Shown here one piece after another: positions 16,020-23,951 of a DNA stretch of 42,690 nt. A program made the translations under genes and the position numbers. This stretch comes from JAUIAI01 sp049680625 (GTDB taxonomy: Bacteria; Pseudomonadota; Gammaproteobacteria; Burkholderiales; Burkholderiaceae_E), in NCBI GenBank assembly GCA_049680625.1, contig JBAUID010000037.1:1-42690 (forward strand), given 5' to 3'. The notes under the pieces are model-generated. The model was not told the origin of the DNA, ran no database searches, and saw nothing but the letters and a program-made list of their open reading frames with translations. Numbering within the stretch: position 1 is the first letter of the stretch; each line of letters begins with the position of its first letter.

Positions 16020-17057
16020 TCAGGCTGCGGTGGGTAATGGCCAGATAGCGGATACCCGCGTGGCGAGCCAGTGCACCAGGGCTGCATTAACCTCAACCGG
16101 CTTTTCCTGCGCCATCCAGTGGCCGCTTGGCACGGTATGCTCGGTCAGGTTTGTACACAAACCACGCATCGGCCTGGCCAGATCCGAATCAATACATTCG
16201 CAGGTGTAATCGTACTGACCAATGAGGAACAACACTGGCATATCGAGCCGTTCGCTATTGAGTGCTTGTTCAGCGTAGCGGGCATTGGCTTCGTGGTTCA
16301 TGTACCACGAGGCAGGGCCGAAGAAGCCGTTGCGGGTCAGGGCGGCAGCGTAAGCGGAAAGATCTGCTTCAGTTAAGACGCCGGTGTCCAGCGGCAGATC
16401 TGGCGCTTCAGGTGCACCACCGAACCAGCCGCCGTCGCGCCGGATTGTTGCGTTGCGCCAGACCTTGCCGCGCATCGCCGGCATGCCTTTACTGGATACA
16501 ACTTTGACAGCGGTGGTTGGGTTTGCATCAAACGGTTTGATGGCGCCGGCAAAGTCTTCCTCGTAAAAGGCTTGATAGTCCCATTGACCATAAGGGTATT
16601 TGTCTTCGGGATACAGCGCACGGTCAACCAATGGCAGCATGGCCTTATAGCCGCGTTCCAGGGTTGCATAAGGTACGCATAAGTTAGCGACCGCGTGGCA
16701 GCGCTCGGGATGGTGCGACGCAATACTCCAAACCACAGCGGCGCCCCAGTCGTGACCGACCCAGACCGCTTTTTCAATGCCAAGCGAATCGACCAGGTCA
16801 ATCATGTCGCCGACCGTATGCTCCAGGGCATAGTCTTCATGGCGAGGGTAAATGGTTGAGCGTCCGTAGCCGCGCATATCGGGTGCTATTGCCCGAAAGC
16901 CGAGATCTCCGAGGCATTGCAACTGGTGTCGCCAGCTCAGCGAGAGTTCTGGCCAGCCGTGACACATAATGATTGGTGGGCCTGTTTCGGGGCCCGATGC
17001 CAGGTAAAAGCTCTGGTGCTCGGCTGTCTGGACGATGTGTTCGGTGATTGTTGCCAT
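16020..17057 (-). CDS. Epoxide hydrolase-type alpha/beta hydrolase
   Basis: A 345-residue alpha/beta hydrolase from ATG 17057, with GGAG 8 nt upstream; the longer frame to 17120 lacks this. The oxyanion motif HGWPE (33-37), APDMRGYGRS, and the nucleophile Asp103 in WVGHDWGAAVVW match soluble epoxide hydrolases. The C-terminal VPSGHWMAQEKP gives the catalytic His. The cap region contains Tyr residues that could protonate the epoxide. It would open an epoxide to a diol in the cytoplasm. Haloalkane dehalogenase is less likely because the residue after the nucleophile is Trp-Gly within the epoxide hydrolase-style motif. It is divergent from the TRAP operon. Confidence 0.85.
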   Translation of the reverse strand: MATITEHIVQTAEHQSFYLASGPETGPPIIMCHGWPELSLSWRHQLQCLGDLGFRAIAPDMRGYGRSTIYPRHEDYALEHTVGDMIDLVDSLGIEKAVWVGHDWGAAVVWSIASHHPERCHAVANLCVPYATLERGYKAMLPLVDRALYPEDKYPYGQWDYQAFYEEDFAGAIKPFDANPTTAVKVVSSKGMPAMRGKVWRNATIRRDGGWFGGAPEAPDLPLDTGVLTEADLSAYAAALTRNGFFGPASWYMNHEANARYAEQALNSERLDMPVLFLIGQYDYTCECIDSDLARPMRGLCTNLTEHTVPSGHWMAQEKPVEVNAALVHWLATRVSAIWPLPTAA

Positions 17058-17310
17058 GTGGCATCTCCGCGAAGTTAAGTCGGTTTTCCGCGTCTGCACT
17101 TTGGGCATCCGACTTTGCACGAGATCTTAACGGGGCCATGGCACTTGCGGGCATTGATTCGATATCGCGAATTAGGTTCATTTTTTGTGATCGTCTCTGG
17201 TGCTCAGTTGTGACCCGGCAATTTTTGAGGCTACCATGAGGCAGGGCTGCTGCGGTTTTGGGGTGGCGGCCTGAAAATTCCAATAATCAAGAGACATTGA
17301 CAGCGAGGCA

Positions 17311-18504
17311 TTGAAAATGAGTGTTTCAAGACGAGATTTTTTCCGGATATCTAAAGATTACGGCACCAAAGCCGCACTGTTTGCCGGGGCCACCGGCACA
17401 ACATCAACAGCCTTGTTGAGTCAGTTTGTTGCCAAAGATGCCCATGCGGCAAAGAAAGCCAAGTATAAAATCCGCTACGGCGCGTCCGTGGTCAATCCCA
17501 AAAACGAGACCTTCCTGGGAACGAAGAATTATGAATTCGTTAAGTGGATTGAAGAACTGTCAGGCGGCGAAATTTCGGTGCAGATGCTCGACAAAGGCCA
17601 GGCGTGTTCTGAAACCCAGTGCGCCGAGCGAGTAGGCGCTGGCGTGCTTGATATGGGTGGGTCATCTGCCCAGAATGCTGCAGCGATCATTTACTACTCT
17701 CAAGCACTTGACTGGCCTTTCCTGTGGCGCGATTCACAATCGATGCTAAACCTGCTTCATGACCCGAAGATGAACCCGGTGTATCGCGATGTCTGGCGTA
17801 AGCAGTACGGCGTCGAATTTCTGTATTGCATGAATGAGCCGCGTGACATCTTTATGGGCTTGAAGTACAGCGATAAACCCGAGGTGCGTCATCCTGATCA
17901 GCTTAAGGGCGCGAAGCTGCGCATCACCAACTCGGAAATGATCCAGAACTTCACAGCCTCGCTTGGCATGAGCCCGGTGCCGCTGGCCTGGACCGAAACC
18001 CTTGAGGGCATGAAGTCGGGCGTGGTTGATGGCATGGAGACCTGGGGCGGGGCTGCCGCTGGATTCGGCATGACTAAGGTAACCGCACAAGTGCTTGAAC
18101 TCAATTTTTGCCCGGGCAATACAAGCGTCTTCATGAATGGCCGGTCGATGGATAAAATGCCAGGTGCCATGCAGGATGTGGTTCGCGAATCGGCACGGCG
18201 TGCCAGTGAGCTGTCAGCGAAAGACATGGTCAATGCAATGAACAAGGTCACCGGCAATGGCCCCGAACCGACCGCTGAAAGCAACTACATGCAGCTCAAG
18301 GACACGATGCGGCATGTCCGACTCACGGAAACGGAGATGGATGCTTTCCGTGACCGCGGCTCAGTTGAAAAAAATGCCAAGATCTACAGCGAAATACGCA
18401 CCAAGCTGGACAAACTGGCCGGCCTTGATGTGTATGGCGCGGTGAGTGAGTACGAGAAGCAAAATCGCGGCAAGCCGCTGACCGCGGGTAAGTGGTGGGC
18501 ATAA
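17311..18504 (+). CDS. dctP: TRAP transporter solute-binding protein DctP, Tat signal
   Basis: Periplasmic receptor of a tripartite ATP-independent transporter, 397 residues. The N-terminus SRRDFFRISKDYG is a twin-arginine motif, followed by a weak hydrophobic region and DAHAAKKAKYKIRY, so cleavage near residue 45 and Tat export are predicted. Conserved DctP segments are GAKLRITNSEMI, with the Arg that normally salt-bridges a substrate carboxylate, and ETLEGMKSGVVDGMETW. It is the first gene of dctP-dctQ-dctM. The ligand is unknown but probably an organic acid. Gap to dctQ is about 100 nt and contains a stem-loop. Confidence 0.92.
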   Translation: MKMSVSRRDFFRISKDYGTKAALFAGATGTTSTALLSQFVAKDAHAAKKAKYKIRYGASVVNPKNETFLGTKNYEFVKWIEELSGGEISVQMLDKGQACSETQCAERVGAGVLDMGGSSAQNAAAIIYYSQALDWPFLWRDSQSMLNLLHDPKMNPVYRDVWRKQYGVEFLYCMNEPRDIFMGLKYSDKPEVRHPDQLKGAKLRITNSEMIQNFTASLGMSPVPLAWTETLEGMKSGVVDGMETWGGAAAGFGMTKVTAQVLELNFCPGNTSVFMNGRSMDKMPGAMQDVVRESARRASELSAKDMVNAMNKVTGNGPEPTAESNYMQLKDTMRHVRLTETEMDAFRDRGSVEKNAKIYSEIRTKLDKLAGLDVYGAVSEYEKQNRGKPLTAGKWWA

Positions 18505-18542
18505 CACCAACGCCATAGCGCGAACTGCGCTAAAAGAAACCC

Positions 18543-18570
18543 GGGCGGCGCGCCTATCAGGCCGTCGCCC
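18543..18570 (+). terminator. Stem-loop between dctP and dctQ (possible attenuator)
   Basis: GGGCGGC (18543-18549) pairs with GCCGTCGCCC (18561-18570) with one bulge. There is no T run. A hairpin here would favour excess binding protein over the membrane subunits by partial termination or mRNA protection. Confidence 0.4.
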
Positions 18571-18608
18571 AATTAACGTTTGACGTGTGACGCTGCGAAG
18601 GAAGGGGC

Positions 18609-19121
18609 ATGCCCATGAGGCAACGAATTGACTCGGTCATCACCTGGATCGAGAACTCCATCATGTTGATTGCCTATCTGACAATCATTCTGGTGGTTGG
18701 TTTGGAAACCATTCGTCGAATCATTACCGGAGAGCAGGCAGCCTGGGGGCCTGAGGTGGCTATGGGCGCATTCGTTTGGATGTCGTGGTTTGCGATGGCG
18801 TCGGGCGTGAAGTCACGATCGCATCTGTCATTTACCACTTTTCGCGAACGTATGCCGTTTCGGATGCGCCAGGCCATGGAAATTTTCGATTGCGTGTTGT
18901 GGTTCGTGCTTGGCCTCGTTGTGATGTACGCGTCCTGGGACGTCGTAATGCTTAACAACCGCTTTAACCAACAGATATTTGGTACCAATGTTCCGCTGGC
19001 GGCAATCAGTATTGCAGTGCCGATTGGTTGGGCGTTTACGATGATTCGGGTCTTTCAGCAATTGCTTGAGGTCTTGCGGGGCAATTTTGGCGCGGGCAGG
19101 GTAGCGGAGGATGTGAGATGA
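18609..19121 (+). CDS. dctQ: TRAP transporter small permease DctQ
   Basis: Small integral membrane subunit, 170 residues with four hydrophobic helices: IMLIAYLTIILVVGLET, the VAMGAFVWMSWFAMASG region, CVLWFVLGLVVMYAS and LAAISIAVPIGWAFTMI. The internal KSRSHLSFTTFRERMP is the usual polar loop of the family. GGAAGGGG precedes the ATG. The stop overlaps the dctM start by 4 nt. It pairs with DctM to form the sodium-coupled importer for the DctP ligand. Confidence 0.9.
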   Translation: MPMRQRIDSVITWIENSIMLIAYLTIILVVGLETIRRIITGEQAAWGPEVAMGAFVWMSWFAMASGVKSRSHLSFTTFRERMPFRMRQAMEIFDCVLWFVLGLVVMYASWDVVMLNNRFNQQIFGTNVPLAAISIAVPIGWAFTMIRVFQQLLEVLRGNFGAGRVAEDVR

Positions 19122-20410
19122 CAGAGCTGATCAATGTTTGGTCATTAACCACCTTCGCGGTAGTGTTGTTTTTTCTTGGCACGCCGGTGCTGCTTGTTCT
19201 GGCTACCTGGGTTGTTGCCTCGTCTTATTTTATTGTCGATTTTCCGCTGACCAACGTTGGCATCTCGGCCAGTGAGTCAATTAAGAGTTTCATCTTTCTC
19301 GCGGTTCCGCTGTTCGTGATTACCGGCGACTTTCTGACTGAAGGCGGCATCAGCAAAAAACTGATTGCTTTCTCGCGGTCAATCGTTGGTTTTATGGCTG
19401 GTGCCACTGCGGCGACCACCATGTTTTCGTGCGGCTTGTTTGCAGCAATATCAGGGTCTAATGCAGCAACCGCAGCCACCATGGGGCGCCTGCTCGGCCC
19501 GGAAATGGTCAGCCGGGGGGTATCACCCGGACTGGCGGGCGCTATTGTCGCCGCGGGAGGCACAGTGGGCGTCATTATTCCGCCCAGTGTCATTTTCCTG
19601 ATTTATGGGGTGACCATGGATGTGCCCAGCGTCGATTTGTTTATCGGCGGGATGATTCCAGGCCTGCTGATGGTGATCGCCCTGGTGGGCAGTGCAGTAA
19701 TACTCACTGGCAAGATTGAACCCGGGGTTGGGATTAAAGGGATCAGCGTCCGAGAGATCGGCTCCACCGCGATAAAAGCCTGGGCTGGCTTTGTTGCCAT
19801 TGGCGTGATCTTTTTTGGAATCTACTGGGGTTACTTCAGCCCAACCGAAGCAGCCGGTGTTGTCGCAATTTATTGTTTCCTTGTTGGTGTTATGCCAGGC
19901 GGTGAACTGAAGCTGAAACAAGTGCCGGGCATTATGCTGAACAGTGCGCGGCTCGCTGGTTTGCTGGTGCCGTTGGTGGTGTTCTCGATTCAGTTTCAGC
20001 AAGTGTCCAGTGTGATGGGCATGCCCGAAGCCATTCAGACGTTTCTCGGGGGCTTGGGTCAGAACTACGGGCCGGTCGTCTTGATTGCGGTCATGATGGT
20101 GTTGATTTTATTAGTTGGCGCGATCACTGAGTCTATTGCGGTGGTGTTGATACTCGGGCCAATTCTCGGGCCTGTTGCCGAGTCATTAGGTATTCATCCG
20201 GTGCATTGGGGCGTGGTATTTGTCGTGGGTACAACAATTGGTTTCATTACCCCACCGTACGGATTGAATTTGTTTGTGGTTAGTGGTGTGCTGAAAACGC
20301 CGTACGATCAAATCGTTCGCAACATCTTTAAATTGTTGATTCCACTAATGATTGTGTGGGCGATAGTGACCGCGGTGCCGTGGTTGTCGATGGTATTACT
20401 CGCAAAGTGA
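19118..20410 (+). CDS. dctM: TRAP transporter large permease DctM
   Basis: Large membrane subunit of the TRAP importer, 430 residues and about 12 hydrophobic segments, the standard length. Family marks are FLAVPLFVITGDFLTEGGISKKLI, GAIVAAGGTVGVIIPPSVIFLIYG, GYFSPTEAAGVVAIYCF and the late FVVGTTIGFITPPYGLNLFV. It starts within the dctQ stop (ATGA). It is last in the operon; the stretch after its stop holds a decayed crotonase gene on the other strand. Confidence 0.93.
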   Translation: MTELINVWSLTTFAVVLFFLGTPVLLVLATWVVASSYFIVDFPLTNVGISASESIKSFIFLAVPLFVITGDFLTEGGISKKLIAFSRSIVGFMAGATAATTMFSCGLFAAISGSNAATAATMGRLLGPEMVSRGVSPGLAGAIVAAGGTVGVIIPPSVIFLIYGVTMDVPSVDLFIGGMIPGLLMVIALVGSAVILTGKIEPGVGIKGISVREIGSTAIKAWAGFVAIGVIFFGIYWGYFSPTEAAGVVAIYCFLVGVMPGGELKLKQVPGIMLNSARLAGLLVPLVVFSIQFQQVSSVMGMPEAIQTFLGGLGQNYGPVVLIAVMMVLILLVGAITESIAVVLILGPILGPVAESLGIHPVHWGVVFVVGTTIGFITPPYGLNLFVVSGVLKTPYDQIVRNIFKLLIPLMIVWAIVTAVPWLSMVLLAK

Positions 20411-20465
20411 TTTGATAAAGTTGGTGCTGACATCGCTGGCTTCACCTCGCCACTTGACTTTGCCG

Positions 20466-20625
20466 CTATCGACCCTTCCATTGTGGCGGACGTTTTTCGG
20501 CGAATGCTTTGGGTCCTTCGACGATATCTTCGGCCCCGTGCTCCGCCTGAAACTTCAAATCGTTACCGGCGAAAAAGACTTGTCACCCGCGCCAGTGATA
20601 ATAGCAACCCACTGGCGCGTCAGTC
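20466..20625 (-). pseudogene. Enoyl-CoA hydratase (crotonase) relic with frameshift and internal deletion
   Basis: On the minus strand a fragment reads QWVAIITGAGDKSF, then after a one-base loss in a T-run (20574-20578) continues FAGNDLKFQAEHG and ends EGPKAFAEKRPPQWKGR-stop. The first part is the crotonase oxyanion-hole motif (GxGDKxFxAGxDL) and the last part is the typical crotonase C-terminus. In a living gene about 170 residues separate them, and about 50 N-terminal residues are also missing. It cannot be functional. It lies directly downstream of the alpha/beta hydrolase, on the same strand. Confidence 0.8.
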
Positions 20626-20647
20626 TTTAGCCTGCCAGAATTTTGGC

Positions 20648-21580
20648 CTATTTAACCCGGCCTGGGTTAACACCCCAGCCCTCCAAAGGCTTCGCGGGTC
20701 TTGTAATAACCCCGTAGTGATTGGAGCGCTCAAAAATAGGCAGACCGGGCGCCAGCATTGAATGAAAAAACCACAGCATGGCATTGCTGACTTGCTCGGG
20801 TTGTTCCCAGGTAACAAAGTGGCCGGCGTCTAAAATCAGAATGGCTTGCAGGCCCGGAACGTGATCTTCCATTCCACGCGCGTACTCGACGGGTTGGCGC
20901 GGATCGTGTTCACCGTGGATATAAAGCACGGGCATCGTGAATTTTGAGTAATCGATAGGGGCACTCTTGCGGATATCGCGGAAGTAGCGCGGTACGGCTT
21001 CAGCGACGCCCGGATACGAAAACTCATTGATAATTTCTTGTAGCTCAGCTTCGTCAGGCCGCAGTTCGGGCTTGCAAGAGGTATCAAACCATACGCGAAC
21101 GTAGCTATTGGCGTCGCGCATCAAGACGGTGGCTTTGTCCGGATTCATGCCGTTCCACTGGTGATGCAACGAATTGCGTGCGTCGTAGCTGTGTAAAGAC
21201 AAACAGCAACGCACATAGCGTTCGACCCTTTCTGGCGCCAGGTTACAGATGTTGTCGGCAATCATCACGCCCCAATCGTGTCCGGCAAGATGAAACGTGC
21301 TTACCCCGATCTGATCGAGAAAGCGAAGCGTTTCACTGGCGACACTACTGCCGGCGTAATTGCCTTCTGATTTGTCCGACTGGCCATAGCCTTTTAGATC
21401 GGGTGCAATAACCCGAAATTGTCCACTTAGTGCAGGCATCTGCTGGCGCCAGCAGCGCCAGCTTTCGGGAATGCCGTGTAGCAAGACAACTGCCGGTCCG
21501 TCGGGTTGGCCCGTCTCTACCCAGTGCCAGCGCTGGCCGTCAACTTCGGTCGTGTGGTGGTGATACTTAAAGTCATCCAT
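20648..21580 (-). CDS. Alpha/beta hydrolase, epoxide hydrolase/haloalkane dehalogenase-like
   Basis: A 310-residue hydrolase. LLHGIPESWRCWRQQ gives the oxyanion loop, APDLKGYGQSDK follows, and the nucleophile is Asp102 in AGHDWGVMIADN. DAGHFVTWEQPEQV supplies the catalytic His, with an acidic residue in IHGEHDPRQP. The Asp nucleophile points to epoxide, haloalkane or fluoroacetate-type substrates, not esters. It begins 15 nt after the stop of the upstream periplasmic protein gene on the same strand, so they are probably co-transcribed. It resembles the epoxide hydrolase at 16020 in architecture, but the caps differ. Confidence 0.82.
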   Translation of the reverse strand: MDDFKYHHHTTEVDGQRWHWVETGQPDGPAVVLLHGIPESWRCWRQQMPALSGQFRVIAPDLKGYGQSDKSEGNYAGSSVASETLRFLDQIGVSTFHLAGHDWGVMIADNICNLAPERVERYVRCCLSLHSYDARNSLHHQWNGMNPDKATVLMRDANSYVRVWFDTSCKPELRPDEAELQEIINEFSYPGVAEAVPRYFRDIRKSAPIDYSKFTMPVLYIHGEHDPRQPVEYARGMEDHVPGLQAILILDAGHFVTWEQPEQVSNAMLWFFHSMLAPGLPIFERSNHYGVITRPAKPLEGWGVNPGRVK

Positions 21581-21595
21581 ATTGGTCAGTTGATA

Positions 21596-22210
21596 TCAGG
21601 GTTTCATCCAGTTTTTAGAGGCTGACTTCCATTTGCCCCAGCGACTGGTATTTTGGTTGGCCCAGGTGGCGACAACCGTTTCCACCGGTTGGCCATTTTT
21701 AGCGGCTCGCTCCATTGCCAAGACGTCGGCCTCGGGGATGGTCATGTTCTTGATTAGTTTGAATTCACCGGGCCAGAGTCGGCGAGTTTTAGACCAGGCC
21801 AGCTTGCGGTATTTCGGATCGTTTGGCCCGGCTTGTTTGAAGCCGAGATCCACAACCCGGCCTGCCAACAATGCGTCGGCAAATTCAGCTTTTACTTTGG
21901 CAGGGCTGACTTCGGGCAGGATGTGTACTGTGCCGGCTGTTAACGCGTCTGCCGCGGCGTCGGCCGCAATACGTAAGCTCGTGGCCTTGAGGCCGGAGCG
22001 TTGCAACACATCTACCAGTATCCTGGCATTAATCTGGTCACGCAGGGCGTCGCCCGAGGCGATTGTTATCGGTGATTTTGCAACCGCAACACTTGTCGCA
22101 CCCAACAAGCCGATGGTGGTCAAGACGACGGACAGTGCTGCCGAAGCAAAACAAGCAACCAGACGGTAAGCAACCAGACGGATTAACATGGTGAATCCGA
22201 GACCAGACAT
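21596..22210 (-). CDS. Periplasmic OpuAC/ProX-like ligand-binding protein, short
   Basis: A 204-residue exported protein. A hydrophobic signal (ALSVVLTTIGLLGATSVAVA) ends near AVAKSP. The mature part begins ITIASGDALRDQINARILVDVLQRSG, as in glycine-betaine-type binding proteins, and ends with a WPGEFKLIKNMTI...NGQPVETVVATW-type segment that resembles the C-terminal portion of OpuAC. Full OpuAC domains are about 260-290 residues, so a lobe is shortened. A 15-bp direct duplication (22150-22180) repeats RLVAY/RLVAC in the signal region. ATG 22210 or ATG 22189 may be the start; neither has a strong ribosome site. No permease or ATPase is nearby, so it could be a sensor or orphan binding protein. 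Confidence 0.6.
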   Translation of the reverse strand: MSGLGFTMLIRLVAYRLVACFASAALSVVLTTIGLLGATSVAVAKSPITIASGDALRDQINARILVDVLQRSGLKATSLRIAADAAADALTAGTVHILPEVSPAKVKAEFADALLAGRVVDLGFKQAGPNDPKYRKLAWSKTRRLWPGEFKLIKNMTIPEADVLAMERAAKNGQPVETVVATWANQNTSRWGKWKSASKNWMKP

Positions 22211-22359
22211 AGAAGTCGTATCTTACGCGCAAATCATTTCCGATGACCAGACACGGCTTTATCCAAACGCTACCAAGTCGGTGGCGGTGATTTTCTCATG
22301 CGGTAATGTGCCTGGCGCCAGCGAGTGGCAAAATATATTCACATGTTTGGAGAGTAGCA

Positions 22360-23127
22360 ATGAACGGACTAAGCAACAAAGTAGCCGCAGTGACGGGCGG
22401 GGCGGCCGGCATTGGTGAGGCTACGGTGCGCCGCCTGGTGACCGAAGGTGTCAGAGTTGGCTTTTGCGATACCAACCATCAGCGTGGCCAGGCCTTGTGT
22501 GATGAATTGTCTGCACAAGGCGGGTTCGTGCTCTTTGAGCCTGCTGATGTCAGTATTGAAAGTCAAGCTGCGGGGCTCATCACTAAAACCGCCGCAACTT
22601 TCGGACGCTTCGACATTCTGGTCAACAATGCGGCGATTCGCAATTACCAGGACGTAACCGAGGCAACCGAAGAAAGCTGGGATCAGATTCTGGGCGTGAA
22701 TCTGAAGGGTTATGTTTTTTGTGCGAAGGCTGCGATACCGCTGATGCGTGAGCACGGCAGCGGTGTTGTTGTCAACGTGGCGTCGGTGCGTTCGCTGGTT
22801 GCAGGCGCAAAATGCGTACAGTACGACACGATCAAAGCAGGCATACTTGGCCTGACCCGCAGCATCGCCCATGATCATGCAGTGGACAACATCAGAGCGG
22901 TAGCGGTTGGTCCCGGACCAATCTTTACTCCGTTTCATCAGCAGCGTGCTGGCTCGCTTGGACAAACCGCCGATCAGTATCAATCAGAATTTGGGGCCGA
23001 TACGATGCTTAAACGTCCGGGCCGGCCGGAAGAAGTAGCCAATGCCATTGTTTTCGTCGCCTCGGATGAGGCGTCGTTTATTACGGGTACCTGCTTGTAT
23101 GTTGATGGCGGGCAAACCGGAATGTAA
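22360..23127 (+). CDS. Short-chain dehydrogenase/reductase (SDR)
   Basis: Classical NAD(P)-dependent oxidoreductase, 255 residues from ATG 22360, which has GGAGAG 5 nt upstream; the frame's earlier ATG at 22306 has none. The cofactor motif is TGGAAGIG (12-19), then NNAAIR, Ser in NVASVRS and catalytic YDTIK (Tyr-xxx-Lys). It ends with the family's ITGTCLYVDGGQTGM. It has the length of FabG-type members. The substrate is unknown. It is divergent from the OpuAC-like gene. Confidence 0.88.
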   Translation: MNGLSNKVAAVTGGAAGIGEATVRRLVTEGVRVGFCDTNHQRGQALCDELSAQGGFVLFEPADVSIESQAAGLITKTAATFGRFDILVNNAAIRNYQDVTEATEESWDQILGVNLKGYVFCAKAAIPLMREHGSGVVVNVASVRSLVAGAKCVQYDTIKAGILGLTRSIAHDHAVDNIRAVAVGPGPIFTPFHQQRAGSLGQTADQYQSEFGADTMLKRPGRPEEVANAIVFVASDEASFITGTCLYVDGGQTGM

Positions 23128-23235
23128 TGTCGCTAGCCGATAGCCAGGCTTTAGTAAGGTTTTGGTCCGGATCGGAATTCATTCCGTCAGGGCAGGGCTC
23201 GTGGCCAATGCTCGTAGCCGTCTAACCAAGCGGTT

Positions 23236-23769
23236 CTATCCCGCTTGTTTTCCCCTGGCAATTGCCTTGCTGATCAACTCACGTGCTTCGGCTGCGTCAC
23301 CCCAGCCCTCAACCTTCACCCATTTGCCCGGTTCAAGGTCTTTGTAGTGAGCAAAGAAGTGCTCTACCTGGCGCCAGGTGATTTCTGGTAGGTCGGTGTA
23401 GTTCTGAACTTTTTCGTAGCGCTTCGTCAGTCGCGACGTTGGCACGGCCAGAATTTTTTCATCGCCGCCGGCTTCGTCAGACATTTTCAGTACGCCAACT
23501 GGTCGCACCGCGATTGCAGCGCCGGGTATCAGGGGCCGCGTGTTTGCCACGAGGACATCACAGGGATCACCGTCGTCGGACAGCGTGTGGGGAATAAAGC
23601 CGTAGTTGCCGGGGTAGCGGGTCGGCGTATACAGAAAACGATCGACAATCAGCATACCAGCGGATTTGTCGATTTCATACTTGATGGGTTCACCGCCTAT
23701 CGGAACTTCGATGACAACGTTCACTTCGTTCGGCGGGTCATTGCCAATGGGGAGATTATCGAGAATCAT
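23236..23769 (-). CDS. ppa: Inorganic pyrophosphatase (family I)
   Basis: Cytosolic Mg-dependent enzyme that hydrolyses PPi to phosphate, 177 residues, the usual bacterial length. The active-site signature is DDGDPCDVLVAN, with further catalytic residues in IKYEIDKSAG, RFLYTPTRYPGNYGFIP and VEHFFAHYKDLEPGKWVKVEGW. AAGGAAAA precedes the ATG. It is monocistronic; the next gene on the same strand is groEL, 180 nt upstream and beyond a stem-loop. Confidence 0.95.
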   Translation of the reverse strand: MILDNLPIGNDPPNEVNVVIEVPIGGEPIKYEIDKSAGMLIVDRFLYTPTRYPGNYGFIPHTLSDDGDPCDVLVANTRPLIPGAAIAVRPVGVLKMSDEAGGDEKILAVPTSRLTKRYEKVQNYTDLPEITWRQVEHFFAHYKDLEPGKWVKVEGWGDAAEARELISKAIARGKQAG

Positions 23770-23892
23770 ATTTTTCCTTTGCCTTTATTTCACCAGAAAT
23801 TTCTGACGCCAGAATGACAAATCGCCTGTTTCGTGTGCTCTTGGCAACTGTTTCTTCTTAAATTGACGGAGTCAGCCGGCGCGGGGCACATA

Positions 23893-23930
23893 AGTCAACG
23901 CCCCCGCAGTTGCCTGCGAGGGCGTTGACT
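23893..23930 (-). terminator. Strong stem-loop downstream of groEL
   Basis: AGTCAACGCCC (23893-23903) pairs perfectly with GGGCGTTGACT (23920-23930), with a second inner stem CGCAG/CTGCG and a TTGC loop. It lacks a T tail on the minus strand, so it may act as a Rho-assisted terminator or 3' mRNA stabiliser for groESL. Confidence 0.6.
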
Positions 23931-23951
23931 GGTCTGACAGAAAGCGTGGGA

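Noticed and set aside
16130..16150. TGGCACGGTATGCTC as a second sigma-54 promoter
   Set aside because: It is inside the epoxide hydrolase coding sequence and lacks the TTGC element at the required spacing.
20412..20630. Plus-strand open frames after dctM
   Set aside because: They lie antisense to the crotonase relic and encode nothing recognisable; the minus-strand reading explains the sequence better.
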